From: CAZHFW01 sp964531675
GTDB lineage: Bacteria > Planctomycetota > Phycisphaerae > Phycisphaerales > UBA1924
Length of the DNA stretch: 55,967 bases
Direction of reading: 5' to 3'
Assembly (NCBI GenBank): GCA_964531675.1
Contig: CAZHFW010000025.1
Coordinates: 1 to 55,967 of the forward strand
The notes beneath the pieces are model-generated. The model made no database searches. It had not been told where the DNA came from and was given only the letters and a program-made list of their open reading frames with translations. The translations under genes were made by a program, and so were the position numbers. This document shows, in pieces, positions 14,772-24,362 of the stretch. Within the stretch, counting starts at the first letter, position 1. Each line of letters starts with the position of its first letter.

Positions 14772-17600
14772 TCAGGAGCCGGAGCGAACGAGGAAGTTGT
14801 ATCGTCCCGAGCCGACGGGAACTTCGGTGACGCCATTGGGCGAGGACGTTGGAACGTTCGGGACGGCCTTGGCGAGCGGCTGCCCATCGAGAACGATGGC
14901 GTCGATGGAGTTCGACGGAAGAGCAACGACGGCGTTCATGTTCGGCGGGATCGTCACGCTAACGGTCAGGCCCTGACTGGTCGCGTCCCATCGGCACTTG
15001 ATCTCGCCTCGGATCGATTGGTACGTGCCAGCGGCCCATGTGACGCCCGGACCCGGGTGCGCCTCGATGCGCACGCTCCCAAAGCCCGGAGAAGTCGGGC
15101 GGATGCCCACCATCGTGCTGAACATCCACTCCCCCACCGCGCCGATCGCGTAGTGGGCGAACGAGTTCATGCCCGGGTCCTGGTATCCACGGCCTTCGAC
15201 GAATCCGTCCCAGCGTTCCCAGATCGTGGTGGCGCCGTGGTCGATCTCATAGCCCCACGAGGGCATTTTGCGGTTGAGGATCAGGCGATAGGCCTCGTCG
15301 TTGCGGCCGCGCGTGGTGAGCTGGTCCATGAGCGGGAGCGTCGAGTGGAAGCCCGTGGAGATCTGACCTTGGTAGGGTTCGAATCGCGCGACCATCCGCT
15401 CGACCGCCTTGGGAATGAGCGGCTCGGGGATGAGCCCGAAGTGGAGCGCGAGCGCGTATCCCGCCTGGGTGTCGCCCTCCATGAGTCCATCGGGCGAGAC
15501 GTAGGACTTGATGAACGCCTCACGGATCTGGTCCGCGAGCGCGGCGTACTTGGCGGCATCGTCAGCATTTCCGAGAACGCGGGCCATGTCGGAGACGATG
15601 CACGTCGACCGGTAGAAGAACGCGGTCGCGAAGACATGCTTGGGGACCTCCGCGCCCTTGGCGGGCCAGCCCTGGAGTTTCAGGGTGTCGGCGTTGAGCC
15701 AGTCGCCGTAGTCATTGCCGCGCGCGTGTTTCCAGAGCAGGTCGGGGTTCTTGGATCGGATGTACTCGATCCAGCGGACCGCAGCGGGGTATTGGTCGGC
15801 GAGTATGCGGGTGTCGCCGTACCACTCGTAAGCGACCCACGGGACGAAGACGCCGGCGTCTCCCCACGCGGGCACGCCTGAGAAGCGAGCGGCGGGGTCG
15901 AAGGGATGGGGCGCGAAATCCGGGAACCGCCCATCGGGAGCCTGGGCGTCGCGTGTGTCGGGAACCCACTTGGTGAAGAACGCGGCCATGTCCATGTTGG
16001 CGCAGGCGGTGGGCGCGAAGGCGAGGATGTCGCCCATCCAGCCGCAACGCTCGTCGCGCTGCGGGCAATCGGTGGGAACGCCGACGAGATTGGCGCGCTG
16101 GGTCCAGAGGATGTTCGCCCAGAGCTTTTCGAGCATGGGCTCGGAGCAGGAGAACGAGCTGACTTCCGGGGCTGCGGAGTTCGCGACGCATCCGGCGATG
16201 TTCTCGACGGTGACGTCATCGAGCCCGGTGACTTCGACGTAGCGGAAACCGTGGTAGGTGAACGTCGGCTCGTAGCTGAACGCGTCCGCAGATCCGGGGA
16301 TGAAGCGGTCGGTCTGGGCCGCGCGACGGAGGTTGGCGGTGTAAATCGTGCCGTCGGGATTGAGCACTTCCGCGTGTCGGAGTGTGATCGTCGTGCCGGG
16401 CTTGCCTTTGGCGGTGAGGCGGCACCAGCCGACCATGTTCTGGCCCATGTCGACGACGAACACGCCGGGCTTTGGCTGGGTCACGCCGATCGGCTTGAGC
16501 GTTCGCATGACGCGGATCGGCTCGTTGGGCTGCGCGACCACGCGTGCGGTGGTCGGCGGGTATACGCGGGCCTGGGTCCACGCGGCGGCGTCAAAGCCCG
16601 GCTTGTCCCAGCCTGGCATGGAGCGGCGGTCGTCGAAGGTTTCGCCGTCGTAGATGTCGTTGGCGCGAATCGGGCCCTCGAGCGAGCTCCGCCAGGATTC
16701 ATCGGTCACGATGGACTCGGATGAGCCGTCCTGATACTCGATGACGAGCCTGGCCATGAACTGCGGGAGACGCCCGTAGATCGCGCGGGGTGGGCCTCCC
16801 GGCACGATCCAGGAGAGACCGATCTTGCCGGCGTACCACCCGTCTCCGAGCACGACGCCAACACAGTTTGCGCCGGCTTTGACGCGGGCGGTGACATCGC
16901 AGGCCTGGTATTGCAAGCGCTGGTGATAGTCCGTCCACTCGGGCGCGAGACATTGGTTGGCGACGCGCTCGCCGTTGAGATGCAGGTCGTAGAGCCCGAG
17001 GGCGGTGGCGTACAGGATCGCGCGGGCGACCGGCTTGGCGGCGGCGAACTCCCTGCGGAGCATCGGGGCCGGAAGCGGATCCACGCCCTTCTCGGGAGCG
17101 GGTGTCGCGTCGCCGATCCACTTGGCGCCTCCCCACTCCTGCTCATTCTGGAGACCCACGCACCACGTGGCGGTCGCGCTTCTGCTTGAGGCGCGATCCT
17201 GGTTATCCCAGACCTCCACGGTCCACTCGACCCGATCACGCGGACGCAGCGGCGTTCCGGCGTACTCGATCTGCGCGGCTTGCGAAGACGCGACCTTGCC
17301 GGAGTCCCAGGCAAGGGTTCGCTGGCCCTTGGGGCCGAGCACGAAGCACTGGACCTGGTAAGCGGTCTGTGCGACACCTCGGGCTTGCTCGTCAGCGTCG
17401 ACAAGCTCCCAGCTCAGGCGCGGGCGCGAAGCGTCCACAGCCAGCGGCGAGGCCAGGTACTCGCATCGCAGGTTGACCGGCTTCGGTGCCTTGCGAGTCT
17501 CATCGCTGTGTGCGGAGAGCGCGATCGAGGCTGCACTGACGACAAAGAGCAGCGCCTGGGAGAGCATCCGAAACAGGCTACGCCTGGGCTTGGTGGGCAT
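14772..17600 (-). CDS. Secreted GH78 alpha-L-rhamnosidase
   Basis: 942 residues, typical for GH78. An N-terminal signal (basic PTKPRRSLFRM, hydrophobic ALLFVVSAASIALSA) suggests export. Modules in order: fibronectin-III-like PVNLRCEYLASPLAVDASRPRLSW; rhamnosidase N domain with RAILYATALGLYDLHLNGERV and GDGWYAGKIG; a beta-domain around TFTYHGFRYVEVTG; the (alpha/alpha)6 barrel with VPTDCPQRDERCGWMGD, which carries the proposed catalytic acid Glu, and the second Glu in TTIWERWDG; and a C-terminal beta-domain. It hydrolyses terminal alpha-L-rhamnose from polysaccharides or glycosides. GAGG precedes ATG 17600. No other polysaccharide-use genes are nearby. Confidence 0.96.
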   Translation of the reverse strand: MPTKPRRSLFRMLSQALLFVVSAASIALSAHSDETRKAPKPVNLRCEYLASPLAVDASRPRLSWELVDADEQARGVAQTAYQVQCFVLGPKGQRTLAWDSGKVASSQAAQIEYAGTPLRPRDRVEWTVEVWDNQDRASSRSATATWCVGLQNEQEWGGAKWIGDATPAPEKGVDPLPAPMLRREFAAAKPVARAILYATALGLYDLHLNGERVANQCLAPEWTDYHQRLQYQACDVTARVKAGANCVGVVLGDGWYAGKIGLSWIVPGGPPRAIYGRLPQFMARLVIEYQDGSSESIVTDESWRSSLEGPIRANDIYDGETFDDRRSMPGWDKPGFDAAAWTQARVYPPTTARVVAQPNEPIRVMRTLKPIGVTQPKPGVFVVDMGQNMVGWCRLTAKGKPGTTITLRHAEVLNPDGTIYTANLRRAAQTDRFIPGSADAFSYEPTFTYHGFRYVEVTGLDDVTVENIAGCVANSAAPEVSSFSCSEPMLEKLWANILWTQRANLVGVPTDCPQRDERCGWMGDILAFAPTACANMDMAAFFTKWVPDTRDAQAPDGRFPDFAPHPFDPAARFSGVPAWGDAGVFVPWVAYEWYGDTRILADQYPAAVRWIEYIRSKNPDLLWKHARGNDYGDWLNADTLKLQGWPAKGAEVPKHVFATAFFYRSTCIVSDMARVLGNADDAAKYAALADQIREAFIKSYVSPDGLMEGDTQAGYALALHFGLIPEPLIPKAVERMVARFEPYQGQISTGFHSTLPLMDQLTTRGRNDEAYRLILNRKMPSWGYEIDHGATTIWERWDGFVEGRGYQDPGMNSFAHYAIGAVGEWMFSTMVGIRPTSPGFGSVRIEAHPGPGVTWAAGTYQSIRGEIKCRWDATSQGLTVSVTIPPNMNAVVALPSNSIDAIVLDGQPLAKAVPNVPTSSPNGVTEVPVGSGRYNFLVRSGS

Positions 17601-17756
17601 GTGGTCCTCGATGTCGGCGGATGGGCCGCGTGGTCCGAGTGTACCTGACCGCGGACACCAAGTTCTCCATCTTGCCGGTCTTTCCTGCCTGCAATCAAGA
17701 TGGTGAATATGCCCAAAGGGACGTGCGCGGCAAAGCGCGATCAGCGGGCGCAGTTC

Positions 17757-17784
17757 TTGATTGACGGATGGCTTTTCCTAGAGT
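17757..17784 (+). promoter_or_regulatory. Promoter of the PEP-CTERM gene at 17793
   Basis: TTGATT (17757-17762), a 16-base spacer and TAGAGT (17779-17784). The ATG is only eight bases after the -10 box, so transcription would begin at or near the start codon. Confidence 0.6.
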
Positions 17785-17792
17785 GAATCCCC

Positions 17793-18470
17793 ATGAATCA
17801 CAAGCTTCATACGGTTCTTTGCGCCGCGAGCATCGTCGCGTCCGGGGCGGCCTCCGCGGACATTCTGAACTTCCGCGACTGGCTTGATGCCAACCCGTCA
17901 ACGCCCAACTCCTCGAGCAACGAGTGGTACGGGACAACGGGTGTCGGCGGGACCATGATGGTCTCGGATGGCGTGAGCTGGACCTCGCCTGGCTTCTCGT
18001 TCAGCACGCCGCTGATCGGACCTCGCGTTGATGTCGGCACCAACGGTGGCGCCGCGGGACCGGCGACCTTTGCGGCGTCCTGGGTTCACCCGGGCGCGGG
18101 CGTTCCGGCGGTTCTCGTGTTCGCTCCCAGGATCACGACGTGGGTCGGCTCGGTGGACGTGAAGTCCGAGCTCATCCTGAATGGTCTGTCGGGCAACGGC
18201 GTGACGATCTCGGTCTCGAGCCTCATTGGTGGAACGCCCACGAATCACGGGACGATCACGCTGACCGGCGTAGACTCGCGTGAGGATTCGTTCAGCCTCG
18301 GCGGGCTCGTCCAGATGAGTCCGGGGGACACGATCTCGATCGTCTTCGGTGACAATGGCTCGTACCTCTACGACCACGTGAACTTCAACGTGTCGATGGC
18401 GGTGCCTGCGCCGGCGAGCGTGGGCGTGCTGGGCCTCACGACGGTGCTCGCGGTGCGTCGACGTCGCTGA
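17793..18470 (+). CDS. Secreted PEP-CTERM-like protein, function unknown
   Basis: 225 residues with an N-terminal signal peptide (MNHKLHTVLCAASIVASGAASA). The middle is rich in Ser, Thr, Gly and strands, as in beta-sandwich surface proteins (FAASWVHPGAGVPAVLVFAPRI). The C terminus is the sorting signature: VPAPAS, a hydrophobic helix VGVLGLTTVLAV, then RRRR, the PEP-CTERM-like arrangement recognised by exosortase systems. No exosortase is in this window. A strong terminator follows at 18491. Confidence 0.85.
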   Translation: MNHKLHTVLCAASIVASGAASADILNFRDWLDANPSTPNSSSNEWYGTTGVGGTMMVSDGVSWTSPGFSFSTPLIGPRVDVGTNGGAAGPATFAASWVHPGAGVPAVLVFAPRITTWVGSVDVKSELILNGLSGNGVTISVSSLIGGTPTNHGTITLTGVDSREDSFSLGGLVQMSPGDTISIVFGDNGSYLYDHVNFNVSMAVPAPASVGVLGLTTVLAVRRRR

Positions 18471-18490
18471 CACGTTTGTGTGACAACAAC

Positions 18491-18528
18491 AAAGCCGCGC
18501 CGACGGTCGTCGTCGGCGCGGCCTTTTT
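18491..18528 (+). terminator. Rho-independent terminator
   Basis: The stem GCCGCGCCGACG pairs with CGTCGGCGCGGC and is followed by TTTTT. It lies 20 bases after the stop at 18470. The A-rich stretch on the other side means it may also serve the convergent gene ending at 18549. Confidence 0.93.
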
Positions 18529-18548
18529 GCGTGATCCACGAGTCGCGC

Positions 18549-20003
18549 TTACTTGACCTTCTGGACCGCGGGCGGCTTCCAGGTGCCCTTGCCTGCCGGC
18601 AGGATCGAGGGCGCACCGGTCTTGGGCCAGTACAGCCTCATCACCATGTAGGCCTCGCCGTTGGGGGCCGGGAGCCAGTTGGACTCCTTGTCCGCACCGG
18701 GCGAGTCCTTCTGGATGTAGATCGTGAGGGAGCCGTCAGCGTTGGTCTTCAGCTGAGGCAGCATGGGCGAGTTGATGAGGAACCTGTTCATCGGATTGGC
18801 GATGAGCAGCTGGGTCTTGCCGTCGTACATGGTGACGGACCAGAAGGAGTTGACCGGAGGCATCTGGCCCTTGGGGAAGGTGAGCGTGTAGTTGTGCTTG
18901 CTGGTGTCGATGACTTCGCCATCGGCGGTCCAGCGGGTCATGGGGTACATGGCCTCTTCGGCGTCGTTGCCGTAGATCCCCGCGGTGGCCGCGGCGGCGC
19001 GGAGCAGCCAATCGCCGTGATAGAAGCGGCGGTCGCCGAACGCGGCGCCCACGCGCCAACCGTTGATGCTGGTGCCGACCTCTTCGGTCTTCTGCTTGAC
19101 CTTGGCCTCACCGGCCTGAACGCCCTCGATGATGGCCTTCTTTTCTTCCGGCGTGAGCTCCGCGTGCTTGCGGGTCGCGCCGGGGCCGATTCCGAGGTGG
19201 GCGAGCTTGGCGCGGATCGCCTGCTCTTCCGGCCCGGGGGGAGCGAACTGAAGGCAGAAGCCCAGGTACTGGAAGAACTCGGTCTTGGCGAGCTCCTTGG
19301 AGAACTTGGGCCAGGCAATCGCGGGGGCCGCGGCGGGAGCGGGCGTGCCCAGGTAGGCCGAAAGGGGACGGACCTTGTATCCGGCCTGGACGCGCTCGAC
19401 GTTGGGCATGTCGCCAGCGTTGAAGAGCTGGGTGCGGAAGACCGTCAGGCCGAACTGCGTGGTCGCGCGGAAGACCTTGGAGATGCCCTTGGGAGTCTGT
19501 CCCTTCCAGTCGGGTCCGACGACCATGTAGTCGCCCGCGTCGTTGCCAGTGGCGCGGCTGCCGATGTAGCCGTAGTTGAACGTGTTCCCGTCGCAGAGCA
19601 TCACAGAGTAGTAACGCTCCTTCTCGACCTTGGGGACGGAGATGACGATGGGCTCGGCGCGGAGGTCGAGCCAGCACATGGAGTAGGGCGTATCGCTGTT
19701 GGGGGTGACGATGGTCGTGTCCTTGTCGGTGAAAACACGATGCTCGTTCGAGAGCTGGTTGAACTCAGCCTTCCACTGACCCGAGTTGCGGTCGAGGACA
19801 AACTCGGACATGACGCCGAAGTTCATGACGATGGGAAGGCCGTAGATGTACGCCTCCTCGGCCAGGGCTTTGATCTGCTCGAGAGACGCGGGATTTCCCG
19901 GGGCCGGGGTCGACACCTGGGATGAGGTGGAGTGGTGAGAGGCGCAGCCGGAGAACGCGGTCAGCGCCGCGGCGGCGGAAAGAACGCAGGCGAGCTTCTT
20001 CAT
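18549..20003 (-). CDS. DUF1254/DUF1214 domain lipoprotein
   Basis: 484 residues. An N-terminal lipoprotein-like signal ends in SGCASHH (MKKLACVLSAAAALTAFSGC). The DUF1254 half includes ALAEEAYIYGLPIVMNFGVM, TIVTPNSDTPYSMCWLDLRAEPIVISVP and RYYSVMLCDGNTFNYGYIGS. The DUF1214 half includes WLLRAAAATAGIYGNDAEEAMYP, NSFWSVTMYDGKTQLLIANPMNRF and DGSLTIYIQKDSPG. Proteins with both domains are widespread and poorly characterised; the fold is beta-sandwich with no assigned activity. GGAG lies before ATG 20003. It is convergent with the PEP-CTERM gene across the terminator at 18491. Confidence 0.93.
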   Translation of the reverse strand: MKKLACVLSAAAALTAFSGCASHHSTSSQVSTPAPGNPASLEQIKALAEEAYIYGLPIVMNFGVMSEFVLDRNSGQWKAEFNQLSNEHRVFTDKDTTIVTPNSDTPYSMCWLDLRAEPIVISVPKVEKERYYSVMLCDGNTFNYGYIGSRATGNDAGDYMVVGPDWKGQTPKGISKVFRATTQFGLTVFRTQLFNAGDMPNVERVQAGYKVRPLSAYLGTPAPAAAPAIAWPKFSKELAKTEFFQYLGFCLQFAPPGPEEQAIRAKLAHLGIGPGATRKHAELTPEEKKAIIEGVQAGEAKVKQKTEEVGTSINGWRVGAAFGDRRFYHGDWLLRAAAATAGIYGNDAEEAMYPMTRWTADGEVIDTSKHNYTLTFPKGQMPPVNSFWSVTMYDGKTQLLIANPMNRFLINSPMLPQLKTNADGSLTIYIQKDSPGADKESNWLPAPNGEAYMVMRLYWPKTGAPSILPAGKGTWKPPAVQKVK

Positions 20004-20161
20004 GAAATCTCCGTAATGAACAGCACTTGCAGAAACGGCGCGATCCAGCGCGGAAGCGGAGTCGCCCCGCGCGGACCCGAGGGTCCACAGGGTTGAATGC
20101 TAACCGCCCCGGGACGGAGATGCACCCGAGAACGGAGGGGCATCGAACCGTCGGCATTCGG

Positions 20162-20167
20162 TAGTAT
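20162..20167 (+). promoter_or_regulatory. -10-like box TAGTAT upstream of 20217
   Basis: GGTAGTAT preceded by GCATTC stands in the divergent region between 20003 and 20217. It implies a leader of about 40 bases. No good -35 was seen, so this is tentative. Confidence 0.35.
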
Positions 20168-20216
20168 GCCCGCGGCGTCCCGGGAGTATCGGGGCGTCCA
20201 ACTCAGGGGCCCCGAG

Positions 20217-20939
20217 ATGAACGCGACACCGACAAGCAGTGATTCCGCAGCGCAAGGTTCCGGACTGACGCCGATCGAGACGCGAACGCTGCTCGAGCGC
20301 ATCGTGATCGCAGTTGAATCAAATCAGAAGCAAGGCCGCGTCGAGCTCATGATCGCGATCGTGATTTCGATCGCGACGCTCGGCTCGACCTGGTGCGGCT
20401 ATCAATCGCAGCTCTGGAGCGGGGCCTCCAGCTCGGCGCAGACCGACGCGGATGCGGCGGAGCGCGAGGCCGAAGAGAATGTGCTGCTCGCGTTCCAGCT
20501 TCGCACCCAGCACGGGATGCTCCTGATCGAGTACTGGAGAGCACTCCGCTCGGGCGACACCAAGGGCGCGGAGACGTTCCTCGATCACATGCCCGCGATC
20601 CTCCAGCAGGCGACCAAGGCGAGCATCCGCGACGGGATCCTCAAGAATCCGGAAGTTCCCGGGCCTTTGCAGCGACCTGAGTACAGGCTCGCGGAGGATG
20701 TGCTCGCCAAGAAGAAGAAGGAAGAGGCCAAGCGTCTGAAGAGCGAGGCCGCCAGCGCGGGATCGATCTCGACGACCTATGTGCTGCGCACCCTCATGTT
20801 CGCGTCAGTGCTCTTCTTCGGCGGCATCGGCGGCACATTCGATGATCGACGCATTCAGACGGCCCTGGCGTTTGTCGCCCTGGCGGTCCTGCTCGGGACG
20901 CTCGGGCTTGTGATCCCGCTCCCGGCGTACACCGGATAA
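20217..20939 (+). CDS. Membrane protein with three predicted helices, DUF4337-like
   Basis: 240 residues from ATG 20217 (the frame extends upstream to 20097, but the upstream part is not protein-like). A helix at ~40-58 (ELMIAIVISIATLGSTWCGYQ) leads into WSGASSSAQTDADAAEREAEENVLLAFQ, then a long charged helical domain (VLAKKKKEEAKRLKSEAA), and a C-terminal hairpin of two membrane segments (LRTLMFASVLFFGGIGG and TALAFVALAVLLGTLGLVIPL). The pattern, a WxGYQ motif after TM1 and a terminal TM pair, resembles DUF4337-type proteins. Function unknown. Confidence 0.75.
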   Translation: MNATPTSSDSAAQGSGLTPIETRTLLERIVIAVESNQKQGRVELMIAIVISIATLGSTWCGYQSQLWSGASSSAQTDADAAEREAEENVLLAFQLRTQHGMLLIEYWRALRSGDTKGAETFLDHMPAILQQATKASIRDGILKNPEVPGPLQRPEYRLAEDVLAKKKKEEAKRLKSEAASAGSISTTYVLRTLMFASVLFFGGIGGTFDDRRIQTALAFVALAVLLGTLGLVIPLPAYTG

Positions 20940-21095
20940 CACCGGGAGCATCTGGGCTGCGGTCGGCCGGTCCACCCATTTTCAGGGAGACCGGACGGTC
21001 ACCAATTTGCGGCAGATTGAATGGTCTCAGGTCTGTACGGGTCGGTCGGTGAAGTGGCGCGCGAGGGGTCCCGATAAGTCCCTCGTGAGCGTCCA

Positions 21096-24000
21096 ATGAA
21101 GAACCCGATCAACGTCTTTCGGCTGCTGGTTGAAATCGTGCTCTCGGTCGCCTCGGCCGAGTTCGTGGTGATGCTCATTCTGCCGCTGATCGCGCGAGGC
21201 GTGGGCGAGACAGTTGAGGCTGCATTCGACGCGACGATGCTCGCGATCATCGCTGGGCCCGTGATCCTTTGGCGTGTTCGCGCCGCAATCCGCCGGACAC
21301 AGCTGCCGGATTCGACGCCGGCAAGCGCCCGTGATCTGAGGCTTCGTCTGGCGGTCGTTGGTGTGGTGCTGGGCGGGTCGGCCACCGCGATCCTGACCGA
21401 GATCAGTCTTCATCGCTCGGCCTACCTGGAGGCGCACAGCCGGTTTGATCGGCTGGTGGAACGTGAGGTTCGGCAGATCCAGGATCGGGCCAATCGCGTC
21501 TTCTACGGCTTGAACGGCGCCCGCGCCTTGTACGCCGCAAGCCAGCAGGTGGAGCGTCGGGAGTTCCAGGCGTACGTCGCGGCCCGCGATCTTCCTCGTG
21601 AGTTTCCCGGGGTGATCGGGATGGGCGTGCTCAAGCGCACGACGCACGCGGCGCTGGAGGGCTTCACTGACATCGAGCGGGGCGACGGGGCGCCGAGCTT
21701 CGTCGTCAAGCCCAGCGCGCACGGCTCGACGCTCGGTGAACTCTACATCGTGACCAACTGCTTCCCGCAGCCCGTGAATGAACTGCTCTGGGGGCAGGAC
21801 TTCGGCGCCGATCCGGTCCGTCGCGAGGCGATCGAACGCGCCATCGCGACCGGAAGCCCCACGACGTCTGCGCGGCTCGTGAACAGCTCCGGCGGCACAG
21901 ACTTTCTTTATCTGGTCCCGGTGTTCCGGAACGGGTCCAGACCCCACAACCCAGACGAGCGTCGCAAGGACTTGGAAGCGATTGTCTTCGCGATGGTGGA
22001 TCTCGAACTGGCGCTCTCCGGGCTCGACAGTCCGGAGGCTCGCGAGATCGATCTGGAGTTGTTCGACGGAGACAACCTTTCGCTCGCGTCGCTCCTTCTG
22101 GACCGCGACGGGGACCTCGAGGGCCGTCCTGACTCGGCGCTTGAGGAGCACGACCGCGCCCGGTTCTTCCGAACGACGGCGCCGATCCGCGTCGGGGGAC
22201 GGACCTGGACCGCTCGCCTTCATACGTCCGAACTGTTCGACGCCGAGGTCAACGCGTGGTTGGCGCCGGCGACGGGCATCGGCGGGATTCTGCTCTCCAT
22301 TCTGGCCGCGGCGGCGCTCTGGAACATCGGCACCGCGCGTGACCGTGCCGAGGTGATTGCCCGGCAGCGCACCAGTGAGCTGCAAGACGCTTTGCGCGAC
22401 GTGCAAGCCTTCCGAGACGCTCTGGAAGATAAGTCGATCGTTTCTGAGACCGACGAGCACGGCACGATCGTCGCGGTGAACGACCACTTCTGCAGGATCA
22501 GCGGCTACGCACGCGAGGAGCTCATCGGCGGAGACCACAAGGTCCTGTCCAGCGGCGTGCATCCGAGCTCGTTCTGGCAGGATCTCCGCAAGGAGCTCGC
22601 GGCCGAGGGATGTTGCAGACGACAGGTGTGCAATCGCGCCAAGGACGGGAGCCTCTACTGGATCGAGATGATCGTGGTCCGGTTCGCGGGCTCGGGCGGA
22701 CGCGGGGAACGCCTGGTGTCGATCTGCTTCGACATCACCGCACAGAAGCAGGCCGAACGTCGCCTGAGACTCGTGATCGACACGGCCCTGGACGCGGTGG
22801 TCGCGATGGACGGGTCGGGCGTCGTCTCCGAATGGAACCAGCAGGCGGAGAAGACCTTCGGGTGGACGCGTGAAGAAGCGATCGGACGCCCGATGGATGA
22901 GCTCATCATCCCCGAGGAGTACCGGGCACGGCATCGCGCCGGGCTGGCGCGATATCTGCAGGGTGGCGAGCCGCGCGTGCTCGGAAAGCGGGTCGAGATT
23001 CCGGCGCTGCGCAAGGATGGTCAGCGGATCACGACCGAGCTTGCGATCACGGCCTTGCGATCGGACGAGCACGGCGCGTGCGGCGGCGTTTCCTTCAACG
23101 CGTTCCTGCGAGACATCAGCGATCGGAAGAAGGCTGAGGCAGAACTGGTGGCGGCACGCAACAGGGCCGAGTCTGCCAGTCGGACCAAGAGCGAGTTCCT
23201 GGCCAACATGAGCCATGAGATCCGCACGCCGCTCACCGCGATCCTGGGCTTCGTGGACCTTCTCCGCGAGGACGGGGAGCTCTCCCTGGCCGCCGACCAG
23301 CGGGGGCAGGCGATCGACACCATCCGCAAAGCGGGACAGCACCTGCTCACGATCCTCAATGACATCCTTGATCTGTCCAAGATCGAGGCGGACCGCTTGA
23401 AGATCGAGCGGGTTGACACGCCGCTGGTGGCGCTGCTTGCGGAAGTCGCGAGCCTGTGCCGTCCTCGGGCGGCGGGGAAGGGCGTCGAGCTGGTCGCGTG
23501 CGCGGACTCGATGATTCCAGACCGGATCCTGAGCGATCCGACGCGTCTGCGCCAGATCATCATGAACCTGGTGGGGAATGCTGTGAAGTTCACCGAGCAT
23601 GGCGCGGTGCGGGTGCATGCGAGCACAACGACCGATGCGCGCGGGCTCATGCTGCACATCGACGTGCAGGACACCGGGGTGGGGATGACCGCGGAACAGG
23701 CGGAGCAGCTCTTCCAGAACTTTGCGCAGGCGGACGCGAGCACGACACGCAAGTTCGGAGGCACGGGCCTGGGGCTGGTCATCTGCCGTCGTCTGGCGAC
23801 TCTGATGGGAGGCGACGTCCGCCTGGTGCACTCGGAGCTTGGTAAGGGCTCCCGCTTCAGGCTTTCGCTACCCATCGAACCCGCACAGGGAGCGGTGCTG
23901 ACCGATCGGATCGATGCGATTTCGGAGACGACACGGGACGCGGGTGAACACCGGGCCCTCGCACTCCGCGGGAGAGTTCTCCTCGCGGAGGACGGCGTGG

Positions 24001-24362
24001 ACAATCAGCGGCTCATCTCTTTCCATCTGCGGAAGGCGGGCGCCGAGGTCGAGATCGCGCCCAACGGGCTGGTGGCCCTGGAGATGCTCCGCGCCGCCGA
24101 AGCGTCGGGAAGACCCTTTGAGCTGCTGGTGACGGACATGCAGATGCCCGAGATGGATGGTTACTCGCTGGCGTCGCGACTCCGGGAGGAGGGGAGCCAG
24201 ATCCCGATCATCGCATTGACCGCGCACGCGATGGCGGAGGATCGGGCTCGCTGCATGCAGGCGGGGTGCAACGACTACGCGACCAAGCCGATCGACAAGA
24301 AGCAGTTGCTTGGCACCTGCGCCCATTGGCTCGACACGCGCGCCCAGCGGAACGCGGCCTAG
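21096..24362 (+). CDS. Hybrid sensor histidine kinase (CHASE-PAS-PAS-HisKA-HATPase-REC)
   Basis: 1088 residues. Membrane segments lie near 10-33, 45-62 and 85-103, then a periplasmic CHASE domain (~115-330, with EFPGVIGMGVLKRTTHAALEG and TDFLYLVPVF), and another membrane helix ~388-408. Two PAS domains follow: ~440-555 (SIVSETDEHGTIVAVNDHFC) and ~565-690 (VIDTALDAVVAMDGSGVVSEWN). HisKA has FLANMSHEIRTPL with phosphoacceptor His ~707; HATPase has NLVGNAVKFTEHG, DTGVGM and FGGTGLGLVICRRL. A C-terminal receiver has LLVTDMQMPEMDG with Asp ~1014 and the conserved Lys in YATKPIDKKQLL. It senses an external ligand via CHASE and phosphorylates its own receiver; no DNA-binding output partner is adjacent. 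Its stop overlaps that of the convergent oxyR by four bases (CTAG). Confidence 0.96.
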   Translation: MKNPINVFRLLVEIVLSVASAEFVVMLILPLIARGVGETVEAAFDATMLAIIAGPVILWRVRAAIRRTQLPDSTPASARDLRLRLAVVGVVLGGSATAILTEISLHRSAYLEAHSRFDRLVEREVRQIQDRANRVFYGLNGARALYAASQQVERREFQAYVAARDLPREFPGVIGMGVLKRTTHAALEGFTDIERGDGAPSFVVKPSAHGSTLGELYIVTNCFPQPVNELLWGQDFGADPVRREAIERAIATGSPTTSARLVNSSGGTDFLYLVPVFRNGSRPHNPDERRKDLEAIVFAMVDLELALSGLDSPEAREIDLELFDGDNLSLASLLLDRDGDLEGRPDSALEEHDRARFFRTTAPIRVGGRTWTARLHTSELFDAEVNAWLAPATGIGGILLSILAAAALWNIGTARDRAEVIARQRTSELQDALRDVQAFRDALEDKSIVSETDEHGTIVAVNDHFCRISGYAREELIGGDHKVLSSGVHPSSFWQDLRKELAAEGCCRRQVCNRAKDGSLYWIEMIVVRFAGSGGRGERLVSICFDITAQKQAERRLRLVIDTALDAVVAMDGSGVVSEWNQQAEKTFGWTREEAIGRPMDELIIPEEYRARHRAGLARYLQGGEPRVLGKRVEIPALRKDGQRITTELAITALRSDEHGACGGVSFNAFLRDISDRKKAEAELVAARNRAESASRTKSEFLANMSHEIRTPLTAILGFVDLLREDGELSLAADQRGQAIDTIRKAGQHLLTILNDILDLSKIEADRLKIERVDTPLVALLAEVASLCRPRAAGKGVELVACADSMIPDRILSDPTRLRQIIMNLVGNAVKFTEHGAVRVHASTTTDARGLMLHIDVQDTGVGMTAEQAEQLFQNFAQADASTTRKFGGTGLGLVICRRLATLMGGDVRLVHSELGKGSRFRLSLPIEPAQGAVLTDRIDAISETTRDAGEHRALALRGRVLLAEDGVDNQRLISFHLRKAGAEVEIAPNGLVALEMLRAAEASGRPFELLVTDMQMPEMDGYSLASRLREEGSQIPIIALTAHAMAEDRARCMQAGCNDYATKPIDKKQLLGTCAHWLDTRAQRNAA

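Noticed and set aside
21027..23831. 934-residue minus-strand frame opposite the histidine kinase
   Set aside because: Pure shadow; the plus strand carries CHASE, PAS, HisKA and HATPase motifs throughout.
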